Part shown: piece by piece, positions 46,818-55,797 of the stretch
Layout: each line of letters begins with the position of its first letter
Numbering within the stretch: the first letter of the stretch is position 1
Source of the DNA: Haloplanus sp. HW8-1
GTDB lineage: Archaea; Halobacteriota; Halobacteria; Halobacteriales; Haloferacaceae
Assembly (NCBI RefSeq): GCF_023703795.1
Contig: NZ_CP098518.1
Location: 1,116,001 to 1,180,000, forward strand
Reading direction: 5' to 3'
DNA: 64,000 bases
Notes under the pieces: generated by a model
The model's input: only the letters and a program-made list of their open reading frames with translations
What the model was told of the DNA's origin: nothing
Databases searched by the model: none
Translations under genes and position numbers: made by a program

Positions 46818-48785
46818 ATGTCCGACAAGTTTGAGACTTCGCAGGGTCGTCGGATATCTCCGCCGGAGCGATTTGTCGAGCAGGCCAATATCACCGACTC
46901 TGATATCTACGCCAGGTTTGAGGATCAGTGGCCGCACTGTTGGGGGCGGGCAACTGAGTTCCTCGACTGGGATCGTTCCTTCGACACCATCATGGAGCCC
47001 ATAGATACCCCTCCCTATACCCGGTGGTTCGTCGGGGGCGAACTCAACGCATCGAAAAACTGTGTCGACCGTCACGTCCAGGCCGGACGTGGTGACGAGC
47101 CAGCACTCCAGTGGATCGGCGAACGTGGAGTGACGAAAACGTACACCTACTCGATGCTTCAGCGTGAAGTCAACGAAGTCGCAGTGATGCTCCGTGAGAT
47201 CGGGGTGTCCGCCGGTGATCCAGTGGCGCTCTACATGCCACGCGTTCCGGAACTTCCGATCGCGATGTTGGCAGCCGCGCGTCTTGGCGCCCCGCACGTC
47301 GTCGTATTCGCGGAATATTCGGGCTCTGTTCTCGAGTCGTTCATGCGAGAGACCGGCGCACGAACCCTGGTGACTTGCGACGGCTTCTATCGGGACGGCA
47401 AAGTACGGGCGCTCAGCAGTGAAGCCCGGAAAGGAGTCGGAGAACTGCCGTGGGACGTCACGAGCGTGACACTGCCTCATATTCATGACGAAAGCCCGGA
47501 CTTCGGGCACGATTTCAGGCGCCTGCGTGAGGAGTGCCGCGGCGAAACGATAGCGCCGGTCCCCCGAGCGTCGAGCGATCCGCTATTTTACTGCTACGCC
47601 TCGGGTCCGTCCGGAGGGCCGATGGGAATGGAACACGTCGTCGGGGAATATCTCTCCTACGTGGCCTGGACGGCGGCGACGGTTCTCGACCTCAAACCAG
47701 CAGACACGTTCTGGTGTCCCGCCGGTATCGAATGGATCACCGGACATTCATACGTCATCTATGGTCCGCTCGCCCACGGAGCGACGAGCATCCTCTACGA
47801 GGGGGCACCGGCATATCCGGACAAGCATCGTCCGTGGCGAATTATCGAGAACAACGACGTCACACAGTTCTATACGACACCGACTGCCATTCGGACGTTC
47901 ATGGAGTGGGGAGGGAAGTATCCGGACGTACACGATCTCAGCTCGCTTCGACTGCTGGGTACCGTCGGCCAACGTATCGAGGCGGAGACGTGGCAGTGGT
48001 TCTATCGGAACGTCGGGGGCGAACGCTGCCCTATTGTCGATACATGGTACCAAGCCGAGACCGGTGGGATTACCGTCTCGACGATCCCTGGGGTTGGTGA
48101 GATGAAGCCCGGCTCGGTCGGTCCACCGCTACCCGGGATCGAAGCGGTGGTGGTCAATGCCGAAGGAGAGCGTGTCGATCCGGGAGAGGCAGGATATCTG
48201 GTCCTCGAGAGGCCTTGGCCGGGGATCTTCAGACCGGTAGGAGAACCGGATCATGAGGCGCGAGAGTACTGGACCGAGTTCGGAACGCCCGGAGAAGACT
48301 GGAGATACTTCACCGAAGATGGAGCGATGGCCGATCGGGACGGATACGTCACCGTCCTCGGGCGCCTCGATAACGTGATTAACATCGGTCACTACAGCAA
48401 GAACCGCGTTCACGTGAGCGAGATCGAACGAGTCATCGCCGAACTCCCCGATGTTGGAGATGTTGGAGTTGTCTGTGGCGGACACGAGATCATGGGGGAG
48501 GCCCCGTACGCATTCGTGGTCACTAACGACTCTACCGACCGAGATTTCGAGACGCGCATCGCCGAGAAGGTGGAACGTGATCTCGCCGCACAAGCCCGTC
48601 CCGAAGCGGTTTTCAGAGTTTCTGAACTCCCCCGAACCTACTCGGGCGGTATCTTGCGTCAAGTACTGGTGGATCTGGTGAACGGCGAACGACTCGGTGA
48701 TACGGATCTCCTCCGCAATCCCGACGTTTTGGACGACATTGCGGTCGAGATACGCCACCGTCTCGAAGGCGGTGAGTTACCCTGA
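46818..48785 (+). CDS. Acetyl-CoA-synthetase-like AMP-binding protein with altered catalytic motifs
   Basis: A 655-residue protein with ACS architecture (N-terminal cap, ANL core, C-terminal lid). It keeps DTWYQAETGGITVSTIPG and the FTEDGAMADRDGYVTVLGRLD region. However, the P-loop-like motif reads YASGPSGGPMGMEH (canonical SGSTGKPKG, lysine lost to Met). The lid motif reads LPRTYSGGILRQ where ACS has SGK with the adenylation lysine, so the catalytic lysine is Gly. The usual SGHRLGT segment is GHYSKNRV. It may therefore not make acetyl-CoA from acetate and may act on another substrate or bind only. It lies 148 bp after formamidase copy 2, same strand. Acetate would be the product if acetamide were hydrolysed. 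Confidence 0.85.
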   Translation: MSDKFETSQGRRISPPERFVEQANITDSDIYARFEDQWPHCWGRATEFLDWDRSFDTIMEPIDTPPYTRWFVGGELNASKNCVDRHVQAGRGDEPALQWIGERGVTKTYTYSMLQREVNEVAVMLREIGVSAGDPVALYMPRVPELPIAMLAAARLGAPHVVVFAEYSGSVLESFMRETGARTLVTCDGFYRDGKVRALSSEARKGVGELPWDVTSVTLPHIHDESPDFGHDFRRLREECRGETIAPVPRASSDPLFYCYASGPSGGPMGMEHVVGEYLSYVAWTAATVLDLKPADTFWCPAGIEWITGHSYVIYGPLAHGATSILYEGAPAYPDKHRPWRIIENNDVTQFYTTPTAIRTFMEWGGKYPDVHDLSSLRLLGTVGQRIEAETWQWFYRNVGGERCPIVDTWYQAETGGITVSTIPGVGEMKPGSVGPPLPGIEAVVVNAEGERVDPGEAGYLVLERPWPGIFRPVGEPDHEAREYWTEFGTPGEDWRYFTEDGAMADRDGYVTVLGRLDNVINIGHYSKNRVHVSEIERVIAELPDVGDVGVVCGGHEIMGEAPYAFVVTNDSTDRDFETRIAEKVERDLAAQARPEAVFRVSELPRTYSGGILRQVLVDLVNGERLGDTDLLRNPDVLDDIAVEIRHRLEGGELP

Positions 48786-48898
48786 AGGGCCACCGACGAC
48801 CCGGATTCACCGTTCGTCGAGCGCAACGACGGCGCAAGCGTCCGTTCCAACGGAAGTAGCGTCCACGTCTCGGCCGTCCCTTTCGCGTCTCCAATACG

Positions 48899-49720
48899 CT
48901 ACACCTCGAGTGTCTCCTCGGTCGCGACCTCATCGCCGACGCTTATCGTACCCCCGTAGTCGTCCTCCGGTACCTTCGTGATGAGCATAACGGTAAAGAA
49001 GTGTTCGAACGCCTCTCTCGGAGCCCAGTCCGGGAGTGTCTCCTCGCGATAGTCCGCGAACCGCTGCTCAAAGTCCTCGATGGGCTCTCCGGTGTCAGGA
49101 TCTCTCGAGGGAACGACACAGCGTGCGCAGGCTTCAGCACCCTCGAACCAAGTCCCATCGATTTCGAATCCGGAAGGATTGTCGCCGAGGAACCGGTCCT
49201 CCCAGAAAGGCGGAACGCCGCCGATTTCAATATTCGGTCGAAGGCGAATCCGTGCTCCCGCGACGGTCATGTCGTCGAACCACGATGCAACCTCCTCGAG
49301 AGTTCCAGTGCTAATGATGGAGGGACCCAGTTTCGGCCGATCGATAAACGACGGTGGTTCCCGGTGGCGCAGTTCAACCGATTCTCCGACGAATTCGCTG
49401 AACCATTCACTTGCGGTATCACGTTCGGTTTGTAGATCGAACGTGACTTCGTTCCCGCTTTCGCGCACGGTCAACGTGAGTTCGTGAGTCTCCGGATCGA
49501 AGGCTGACCGTACCTCGTGTGTGTGATCGATCTCTTTTCCGTTGAACGTTTTGCCGACTGAATCAAAACGATCCTCAATCACGTTGTTTTCGTCGGGATC
49601 CAACATCGCGTACTCCCGGTCTCCCCGAAAAGTACCGGCGTCGTTGATGCTGATGGTTTCGACTGTCATCCGATCTAATCCCTTGATCGGGTAGACCCAG
49701 AGATTCTCAATGTAGGCCAT
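48899..49720 (-). CDS. MOSC-domain protein (MOSC N-terminal beta-barrel plus MOSC)
   Basis: A 273-residue protein from ATG 49720 (MAYIENLWVYPIKGLDRM). The first half is the MOSC N-terminal beta-barrel, beginning with the characteristic YPIKGLDRM motif. The second half is the MOSC domain with RIRLRPNIEIGG, a GAEACARCVVPSRDPDTG motif containing the Mo-binding Cys, and a C-terminal VMLITKVPED strand. Related proteins include the amidoxime-reducing mARC family and YcbX. Its reading from 49837 has a spurious hydrophobic extension. It converges with the ACS-like gene, 110 bp apart. A redox role on N-oxygenated substrates is possible. Confidence 0.85.
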   Translation of the reverse strand: MAYIENLWVYPIKGLDRMTVETISINDAGTFRGDREYAMLDPDENNVIEDRFDSVGKTFNGKEIDHTHEVRSAFDPETHELTLTVRESGNEVTFDLQTERDTASEWFSEFVGESVELRHREPPSFIDRPKLGPSIISTGTLEEVASWFDDMTVAGARIRLRPNIEIGGVPPFWEDRFLGDNPSGFEIDGTWFEGAEACARCVVPSRDPDTGEPIEDFEQRFADYREETLPDWAPREAFEHFFTVMLITKVPEDDYGGTISVGDEVATEETLEV

Positions 49721-49808
49721 CAGTATGCGGTGGGTTGGATGATCTGATAAAACTTTGTCGAACCCGTTCGAGTGAGAACGACACGCGACAACCACCAGCC
49801 CAACGGTA

Positions 49809-49832
49809 GTTAACAACACATGTGGTGTTAAC
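49809..49832. promoter_or_regulatory. 24-bp near-perfect palindrome upstream of the MOSC gene
   Basis: GTTAACAACACATGTGGTGTTAAC is two GTTAAC ends and an ACATGT centre, with a single mismatched pair. It lies about 90 bp upstream of the MOSC start, in a position for an operator of the MOSC gene, or near the 3' end of something on the right. It is not a terminator: there is no T run. Confidence 0.45.
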
Positions 49833-50324
49833 TTCATCGAACGTCGACTCAGCCGTAGTTACAGATCAACCCCAACGCGACAGGTGCCGTCACTTCGGGA
49901 GACAAGAATTTTCAAACTAACGTTAATTTCGACCAATAGTCGTTTCCTCGTATTTCACACTAGAATAGATATTATATATTGATATAAAAATAAGTTTGTA
50001 ATGAATATAATCACTGAATAATTTGGCATAATACACTACTAATAGCCAAAATAATGTCCGAAAAGAACTCATATTGCAAAATACTGGGGACGTGTTACCC
50101 GAATATCACCCTGCAGTGTGTTCGTTTATCAGTTTAATATGATAGTCGGCGCAGTGAAATATGTTCGATGTAACCTCGAGGAGCACGCCGTAACCGGGCC
50201 GTTTCTATCCCCCCAGTCACGAAATTATTTTCACCTTTTGCTCACGTGTCTCGTTTTCACTTTCGAGCGGATAGCCGCAAGTAAAGTATGACGGTCTCTC
50301 CCCAACGGTTGTTTCACGATTCGG
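49833..50324. other. AT-rich intergenic stretch
   Basis: About 490 bp, far lower in GC than its surroundings between 49910 and 50060 (long runs such as gatataaaaataag). No gene, repeat or recognisable element. It may be an insertion-prone or foreign segment, or hold long control elements between the MOSC and rdfA genes. Confidence 0.5.
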
Positions 50325-50999
50325 TCACGTCTCGTGGGAATGGGAAGTAGTACAAGAACAGCGACGTTGATCGAGTAATTCCGGTAGGTAGAACGTATCA
50401 CCACAGTCCGTACATCTCATCTGAACTGAAACATCCACCTCGAGATCGCCCGTCTGAAGGTGGCCGTTCTCCACCCCGCGGTCGATCGTACTCTGGATCA
50501 CGTTTACTGCTCTCGATCTGGCACCCTGAGTGGTATTGGTTATCTGATCGAATGGGGGGAGAGATTCGTCGGGAGTCACCTCGACACAATTCTGTAAATG
50601 TGATCGGGTAGTGACGTGTGAAACGAATGCAGATTCGAGCGTCGAAACGTCAACCCCCGCGTCCGACAGTCGAGCACGCACCTCAGCACGCTTGATATCT
50701 GATGTCGAATCGTGCCGGAGAACTTCGTACACGTCTTCCGCGATCTCGTCTCCGGTCAGTGCCGCATGGAGGCTCCGGTTTTGCTCGACATCTGCATCTT
50801 CAAGGGCCCGAGCGACGATATTCTGGTTGAAATACGCTGCGATCTTGCGAAAACTATCACCGGCTCTCCGTTTGGTCGAAAGCTCCGAGAGCAACTCCAT
50901 GGAGTCAAACCGGGAAGCGGTCCGCTGAACTTTACAGCAGGGGGGGTCGTCCAATCCGTCACCGTCTTCAGGTCCAGACGTATCGGAAGCCGGCGTCAC
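50325..50999 (-). CDS. rdfA: RdfA-type rod-determining factor
   Basis: A 224-residue protein of the RdfA family, which in Haloferax volcanii is needed for rod shape. The N-terminal PPCCKVQRTASRF, then a helical block with SFRKIAAYFNQNIVARALEDA, and a C-terminal zinc-ribbon-like set (MRCTDCGDTFYLPELL, RRCSC) are the family pattern. It is probably a regulator or scaffold, not an enzyme. It is transcribed divergently from the SMC-related gene with 117 bp between starts, the same pairing as in Hfx. volcanii. The third partner there, ddfA, is not next to them. Confidence 0.85.
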   Translation of the reverse strand: MTPASDTSGPEDGDGLDDPPCCKVQRTASRFDSMELLSELSTKRRAGDSFRKIAAYFNQNIVARALEDADVEQNRSLHAALTGDEIAEDVYEVLRHDSTSDIKRAEVRARLSDAGVDVSTLESAFVSHVTTRSHLQNCVEVTPDESLPPFDQITNTTQGARSRAVNVIQSTIDRGVENGHLQTGDLEVDVSVQMRCTDCGDTFYLPELLDQRRCSCTTSHSHET

Positions 51000-51077
51000 G
51001 CTGAGTGTTTACTCGATTCTCGATAATATCGGTTGCGATCAACGGAGCGATACACGATTTCGAGTTGTTCGAATCAG

Positions 51078-51087
51078 TTTTTTTAAG
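51078..51087 (+). promoter_or_regulatory. TATA-like box of the sph gene
   Basis: A tttttttaag run 30-39 bp upstream of the ATG at 51117 sits at the spacing expected for haloarchaeal TATA boxes with a short or absent leader. No competing start codon lies between it and the ATG. The divergent rdfA promoter shares the rest of the 117-bp interval. Confidence 0.5.
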
Positions 51088-51116
51088 CCACGAACGTTCA
51101 GATATACGATGACCGA

Positions 51117-53045
51117 ATGAGCGAACCTACGAACCCGAGAGCAAACGACTCACTCGCTGCTGGGAAACTTTCGCTCTCCGTTCGAAACATTGGCGGTATT
51201 CGCGAGAAGCAGGTGACGTTCGAACCGGGTGTGACACTACTTACCGGCCCGAACGCAACCAACAGGACTTCTCTCCTCAGAGCGTTTATTGGCGGGTTGG
51301 GCGGTTCGGCTGGCGTACTACGACGTGGGGCCGATAGTGGGCATGTCGGAATCACGATCGACGACCAGGAATACACGCGTCGGTATGAACGCACGGCAGG
51401 TGGAATTCACACGACTGGCAACCCGTATACTGAAATCGAGGATGTGGTTGATCTATTCGTCTCTCTGCTCGAAGATAATCCGATTCGGCGCGCAGTCCGT
51501 TCCGGAGCGGATCTCACAGACTTGCTTCTGGCCCCTGTCGACACCGACGAACTCGAAGCGGAAATTTCATCCCTCAAATCGGAGCGGAAACGAATCGACG
51601 AACGGTTGAATTCGATCGACAGGGAGCGGAACCGTCTCCCCAAATTGGAGAATCGCCGGACTGATCTCCGAGAGGAGATTGCGGAAATCGAATCGAAGCT
51701 CGACGAGTTGCGTGACGAGACCGGGAACGTAGAATCGGTGGAGACGGAGTCGGACGAAATCGAGTCGATCCGGCGCGAGTTTGAGAAGACACAGACGGAA
51801 CTCAAAAAGACCGAATCGGAACTCGAAACCCAGCGAAGTATCCGGGAGGAATTACAATCGGATTTGGAGCAGATTCGCGAAGAACTCGCGGAACTGGAAC
51901 TGCGTAAGGGAGAACTCGAAGAGATCACACAGGATGTGGATCGCCTCCAAGAGCGAGAAACCACACTCTCATCGACGGTCAACGAGCTATCTACGATCGC
52001 CAAGCAAACCCGTGACGTATTGGCCGGAGACGAGACGGTCGTATCGGAGTTGGCGCCCGATGATACGGTGAGTGACCTGGATCCGGCAAGCCAGTCGATA
52101 GAGTGTTGGACGTGTGGAAGTCAGGTCAAGCGCCACGCAATTATGGACCAACTCGATGCAATCGAGCAACTCGCCGATAAAAAACGAGCAGAACGTCGGC
52201 AGGTCCGTACTCAGCTCGATGAGTTGGAATCCCAGCGAAACAAGATCGAACAGGGAATCGATCGTCATCAAGAATTGACCGACCGCGAGCGCGAGATCCG
52301 AGAGGGACTCGAACAGCGAACAGAGATAATCACAGAACTGGTCGATAAAGCCGAATCACTCCGTGAAAAGCTAACGGAGAAACAATCCGAGCTAGAGGCG
52401 GCGCAAACTGAGGACAGCAACGAAGAGCTCAACCTGTATGAAGAAGTGAGTGAACTCGAGTACGAACGAGGGCAACGTGAACAAGCGCTCCAAGAGGTCA
52501 ACGAGGACATAAGCGAGATTGAGTACCAACTCGGAAAGTACGAGGATCTTGAGGCTCGTCGGAACGATCTGACGGATGAGTTGAAAGCTCTCCGGTCACG
52601 GATCGAAAGGATCGAACGGACGACGGTTGAGACGTTCAATCAGCAGATAGAGGCGATCATCGATCGACTCGAGTACGAGAACATTGCACGGGTGTGGCTG
52701 GAACGACGTTCGAAGGGGAATGACACCACGTTTGATCTCCATATCGTCCGGGAAGACGAATCGGGGACGGTGTATGAGGATTCCATCGATCATCTCAGCG
52801 AAAGTGAACGAGAAGTAGTGGGAATCGTGGTCGCCCTGACTGGCTACTTGTCTCACGATATACAAGAAGAGGTGCCGATACTCCTACTGGATTCGTTAGA
52901 GGCCATCGATGCTGACCGAATTAGGGAGCTTGTCGATTGTATCAGGACTCACAGTGAATTTCTTGTCGTCGCACTCCTCGAGGAAGACGCTGCGGCGTTT
53001 CAGAATTCATATCACCGGATCGACGCTACGGAGCAACTTAGCTGA
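51117..53045 (+). CDS. Archaea-specific SMC-related protein (Sph family)
   Basis: A 642-residue ABC-type coiled-coil protein. It has an N-terminal P-loop-like GPNATNRTS, in which the usual GKS/T lysine is Arg, as is common in this haloarchaeal family; a long coiled coil (about 150-330); a central zinc-hook-like CWTCGS near 335-340; a second coiled coil (about 350-500); and a C-terminal ATPase lobe with HLSESEREVVGIVVALTG and the Walker B ILLLDSLEAID. The lysine change leaves ATP hydrolysis open. It pairs divergently with rdfA, and its Haloferax counterpart is part of the cell-shape system, so it is likely cytoskeletal or DNA-organising. Confidence 0.87.
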   Translation: MSEPTNPRANDSLAAGKLSLSVRNIGGIREKQVTFEPGVTLLTGPNATNRTSLLRAFIGGLGGSAGVLRRGADSGHVGITIDDQEYTRRYERTAGGIHTTGNPYTEIEDVVDLFVSLLEDNPIRRAVRSGADLTDLLLAPVDTDELEAEISSLKSERKRIDERLNSIDRERNRLPKLENRRTDLREEIAEIESKLDELRDETGNVESVETESDEIESIRREFEKTQTELKKTESELETQRSIREELQSDLEQIREELAELELRKGELEEITQDVDRLQERETTLSSTVNELSTIAKQTRDVLAGDETVVSELAPDDTVSDLDPASQSIECWTCGSQVKRHAIMDQLDAIEQLADKKRAERRQVRTQLDELESQRNKIEQGIDRHQELTDREREIREGLEQRTEIITELVDKAESLREKLTEKQSELEAAQTEDSNEELNLYEEVSELEYERGQREQALQEVNEDISEIEYQLGKYEDLEARRNDLTDELKALRSRIERIERTTVETFNQQIEAIIDRLEYENIARVWLERRSKGNDTTFDLHIVREDESGTVYEDSIDHLSESEREVVGIVVALTGYLSHDIQEEVPILLLDSLEAIDADRIRELVDCIRTHSEFLVVALLEEDAAAFQNSYHRIDATEQLS

Positions 53046-53149
53046 TTGTCCTCCGATCACCCACTCTGCCCCGGGCAGACGAGCGAATTAAACTGAACTG
53101 GGTCAGGTTCTGTCGTCCAAAGTGGGTGAGGGGTCGTCGTAACGACGAT

Positions 53150-53485
53150 TTAGGTGTCGCTCAGGCACTTTGGTCCCCCGTGTATATCGATGACGACCGT
53201 CGAGAATGTCATATGCGTGTCGAAAAAAGTAGCTCGTAGCGCGGCCAACCGTGTCGATATCCGTTCGCGAGCGGCTTCAATATCCGAGTAGAGCACCAGT
53301 GCGTGCTTGATGAGTCGGTGATCTTCCCTGTCTCGCGCCCGAAAGTGATCGATGAGCGTGCGGATTTCGCCGAAGGGCAGTCGCGTGTCGGCCGGTCGGG
53401 AGAGCGTCGTCTCGCCGGCCTCGACACGGCGCAGCTGACCCTGCTCGACGAGATCCTGAATTTCTGGGTCAGTGATGCCTGACAC
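53150..53485 (-). CDS. Hypothetical small protein
   Basis: A 111-residue protein, acidic and basic residues mixed, predicted helical, with AETTLSRPADTRLPFGEIRT and a long helix following (DREDHRLIKHALVLYSDI). No family recognised. It starts at ATG 53485 and lies downstream of the Mrp fragment on the same strand (60 bp), so it could have been in the Mrp operon. No signal peptide. Confidence 0.5.
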   Translation of the reverse strand: MSGITDPEIQDLVEQGQLRRVEAGETTLSRPADTRLPFGEIRTLIDHFRARDREDHRLIKHALVLYSDIEAARERISTRLAALRATFFDTHMTFSTVVIDIHGGPKCLSDT

Positions 53486-53544
53486 AGTGTTTCTCAGATA
53501 GCTATAAGTTAACTTGGCTCACAGTCGACCCCACCAGCGAACCG

Positions 53545-53820
53545 TTATGCACCATCGTCAGTAGTAGTCTGGTGGTGGTGGCGTCGCAGCACACCAACTT
53601 TGTTTGCAACCGTCGCCGCTAGGTCTCGGAATGCTTCTGCGGTCTTCGCGTCGTCCTGACGAACGATCGGCTCGCCGGCGTCGGCGCCCACACGGATCGC
53701 CGGATCCAGCGGAAGCGATCCGAGGTATGGGACATCGACCGTGTCGGCCAGAGTTCGGCCACCATCCTCGCCGAAGATTTCGTGAGCGTCTCCGCAATTA
53801 GGGCAGACAAAGCCGCTCAT
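53545..53820 (-). pseudogene. C-terminal fragment of an Mrp/NBP35-type Fe-S carrier ATPase
   Basis: The sequence ENMSGFVCPNCGDAHEIFG is the C-terminal cysteine region (Fe-S cluster binding CxxC) of Mrp/ApbC proteins, followed by GGRTLADTVDVPYLGSLPLD and the terminal helix KTAEAFRDLAATVANKVG. All of the Walker A/B part (about 250 residues) is missing. Homology begins abruptly at about 53830 and abuts the PAS domain of the opposite-strand regulator. It is a truncation by deletion or rearrangement; the remaining piece is not functional. Confidence 0.85.
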
Positions 53821-55329
53821 GTTCTCACCGACCCCGACGGGACTATCGAGTACGCAAACCCGGCCGTCGAGTCGGTCACTGGGTACGAGCGAGACGAGGT
53901 ACTGGGAGAGAATCCCCGACTCTGGCAATCGGGGAAACACGGCGACGACTTTTATGCAGAGCTCTGGGAACAAATCACGTCAGGGTCGATCTGGGAAGGT
54001 GAACTGGCGAATCGCCGGAAATCAGGGGAGCTACTGTGGATAGACGCTACGATCGCTCCGATCACCGAGGACGGAGACGCGAATCGCTACGTCGCGATCG
54101 AGCGTGACATCACCGAACGAAAGGAACGCGAAATACGCATCGAGGACCAGAACGAGCGCTTAACGGTGCTGAACAATACGAACGAAGTGCTCCGCGATAT
54201 CAACCGCGAACTCGTCGCTGCGTCGACACGCGACGAGATCGAGGACGCCGTCTGTGAACAGTTCGCCTCGTCGGAGCTCTTCGATGTGGCTTGGGTCGGT
54301 CGTCAAGGACTCGTCAGCGGTACTGTTAGCCCGCACTCGTGGGCTGGCAGCGACCTCGGATCGCTCGAAGATCATATCGAAGCACTGTCTACCGCCGATC
54401 CGACACCGGTCGAGCAGGCACTGGGGGAACAAGACCCCGTGTTTGCCGACGTCGAGGATGACCGATCGCAGACTGTCGACAAAAAACGGTGTGTCGTAGT
54501 TCCGCTTGCCTACCACGATGCGGAGTATGGCGTCCTCGGTGTAGTCACTAGCAACTCGGACGCGTTTGACCTGATCGAACGGGATGTATTCATCGAACTC
54601 GGTCAAACGATCGCAGACGCCATCAGTGCTGTCGAAAGCAAGCAAACACTCATATCAGACAGCGTAACCAAATTGGAGTTCCGGTTAACAGGAGTCGACG
54701 AGCCGCTGGCAAAGATGGCAGCACGGCTCGATCGTACGGTCACAGTCGAACACGTCGTCGACGACGGCAACGAGAATCAGATCCAGTACGTTACCGTCAC
54801 CGACTCCGAGCCGGAAGCCGTCGTCGAGTACGCGGCCGACGCCGACTTCATCGATACCGTACAGCACGTCTACACGTACGAAAACCGGGCGCTTTTCCGG
54901 CTATCGGTCGACGAACGGTCGATCGTCACGACGTTAGCGCAGTACGGGGCAAGCATCGAGTCGTTGTCGATTACTGGAACCACCGGACGACTGGTCGCAA
55001 GGGTAGCCAGTTCGAACGACATTCGAAGCGTCGTCGACGCGCTTCGGACGACCTACGACGGGCTGACGCTGGTCGCACAGCGAGAGCACGAGCGGGACGT
55101 ACAGACTGAAGCCGCCTTCCGAAAACAGCTGACAGCTGCGTTGACGGAGCGACAACGGGAGGCAGCCCGAACCGCGTACTTTTCAGGGTTCTTCGATTGG
55201 CCACGTGAGCACAGCGGGGAGGAAGTCGCGTCGATGATGGACATCTCACAGACGACGTTCACCCAGCACCTTCGGGCAGCGGAAAAGAAACTCTTCGAAG
55301 CACTGTTCGACGAGACAGTAGCCACTTAG
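53782..55329 (+). CDS. PAS-GAF-HTH_10 (Bat-type) transcription regulator, N-terminally short
   Basis: A 515-residue regulator with a PAS domain (about 10-125, LTDPDGTIEYANPAVESVTG ... ITERKERE), a GAF-like domain (about 135-290), a bacterio-opsin-activator-type N-terminal module, and a C-terminal HTH_10 domain (ALTERQREAARTAYFSGFFD, then VASMMDISQTTFTQHLRAAE). The first available start is GTG 53782, within the antisense Mrp fragment; the PAS homology begins just inside. Related Bat-like proteins usually have further N-terminal modules, so the gene is likely cut at its 5' end by the same event that truncated Mrp. It may still be active. Confidence 0.75.
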   Translation: MSVSAIRADKAAHVLTDPDGTIEYANPAVESVTGYERDEVLGENPRLWQSGKHGDDFYAELWEQITSGSIWEGELANRRKSGELLWIDATIAPITEDGDANRYVAIERDITERKEREIRIEDQNERLTVLNNTNEVLRDINRELVAASTRDEIEDAVCEQFASSELFDVAWVGRQGLVSGTVSPHSWAGSDLGSLEDHIEALSTADPTPVEQALGEQDPVFADVEDDRSQTVDKKRCVVVPLAYHDAEYGVLGVVTSNSDAFDLIERDVFIELGQTIADAISAVESKQTLISDSVTKLEFRLTGVDEPLAKMAARLDRTVTVEHVVDDGNENQIQYVTVTDSEPEAVVEYAADADFIDTVQHVYTYENRALFRLSVDERSIVTTLAQYGASIESLSITGTTGRLVARVASSNDIRSVVDALRTTYDGLTLVAQREHERDVQTEAAFRKQLTAALTERQREAARTAYFSGFFDWPREHSGEEVASMMDISQTTFTQHLRAAEKKLFEALFDETVAT

Positions 55330-55493
55330 TTGAACGAACTCCGCTTCTCTGGTTCATGCTCGCGGGCGTGCTATAGTGAGCCATCATCCTGGAACTAGGG
55401 TGGGAGACGGATACCGGGAATCTCAGACGCAGTCGATGTAAACATCCGCTGCTCTCCGGATGAATCCATTTTCGCTGCCGCGGCTATAATACG

Positions 55494-55787
55494 GTGTATC
55501 CGGTGGTCTTTCACCGTTCGACCGACGATCCAAAGCTCCTAGAGCGTGTCGTCGGGGCCGTTGTTACTCACCCCGACGACGAGGTATCCAGAAGCGGTCA
55601 CACTCGTCGCGAATAGTGGCGGCCCCAACCTCCCACTCGAAAACTCACCGAAGCGCGAACAAATCACCGATCGAACAGGACAAGTGTTACTGCGGTCGAG
55701 TTCACCGATGGCGTCGAACTCGTGTCTTCGGGAGTGGGCGAACTGTCTCGGTTACGGGCTGACGGCTGTGCGTATCTGAAACCCTGA
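55494..55787 (+). pseudogene. DsrE-family protein relic
   Basis: The pieces of a DsrE-like sulfur-relay protein are in order but in different frames: VVFHRSTDDPKLLERVV at 55500, EAVTLVANSGG and LENSPKREQITD in another frame near 55592-55670, then DGVELVSSGVGELSRLRADG with a TGA at 55785-55787. At least two frameshifts separate them, and the start codon is unclear. The rest of 55330-55493 is non-coding. It lies beside TauE/SafE, which often neighbours DsrE genes. Confidence 0.7.
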
Positions 55788-55797
55788 GCGATCGCGA

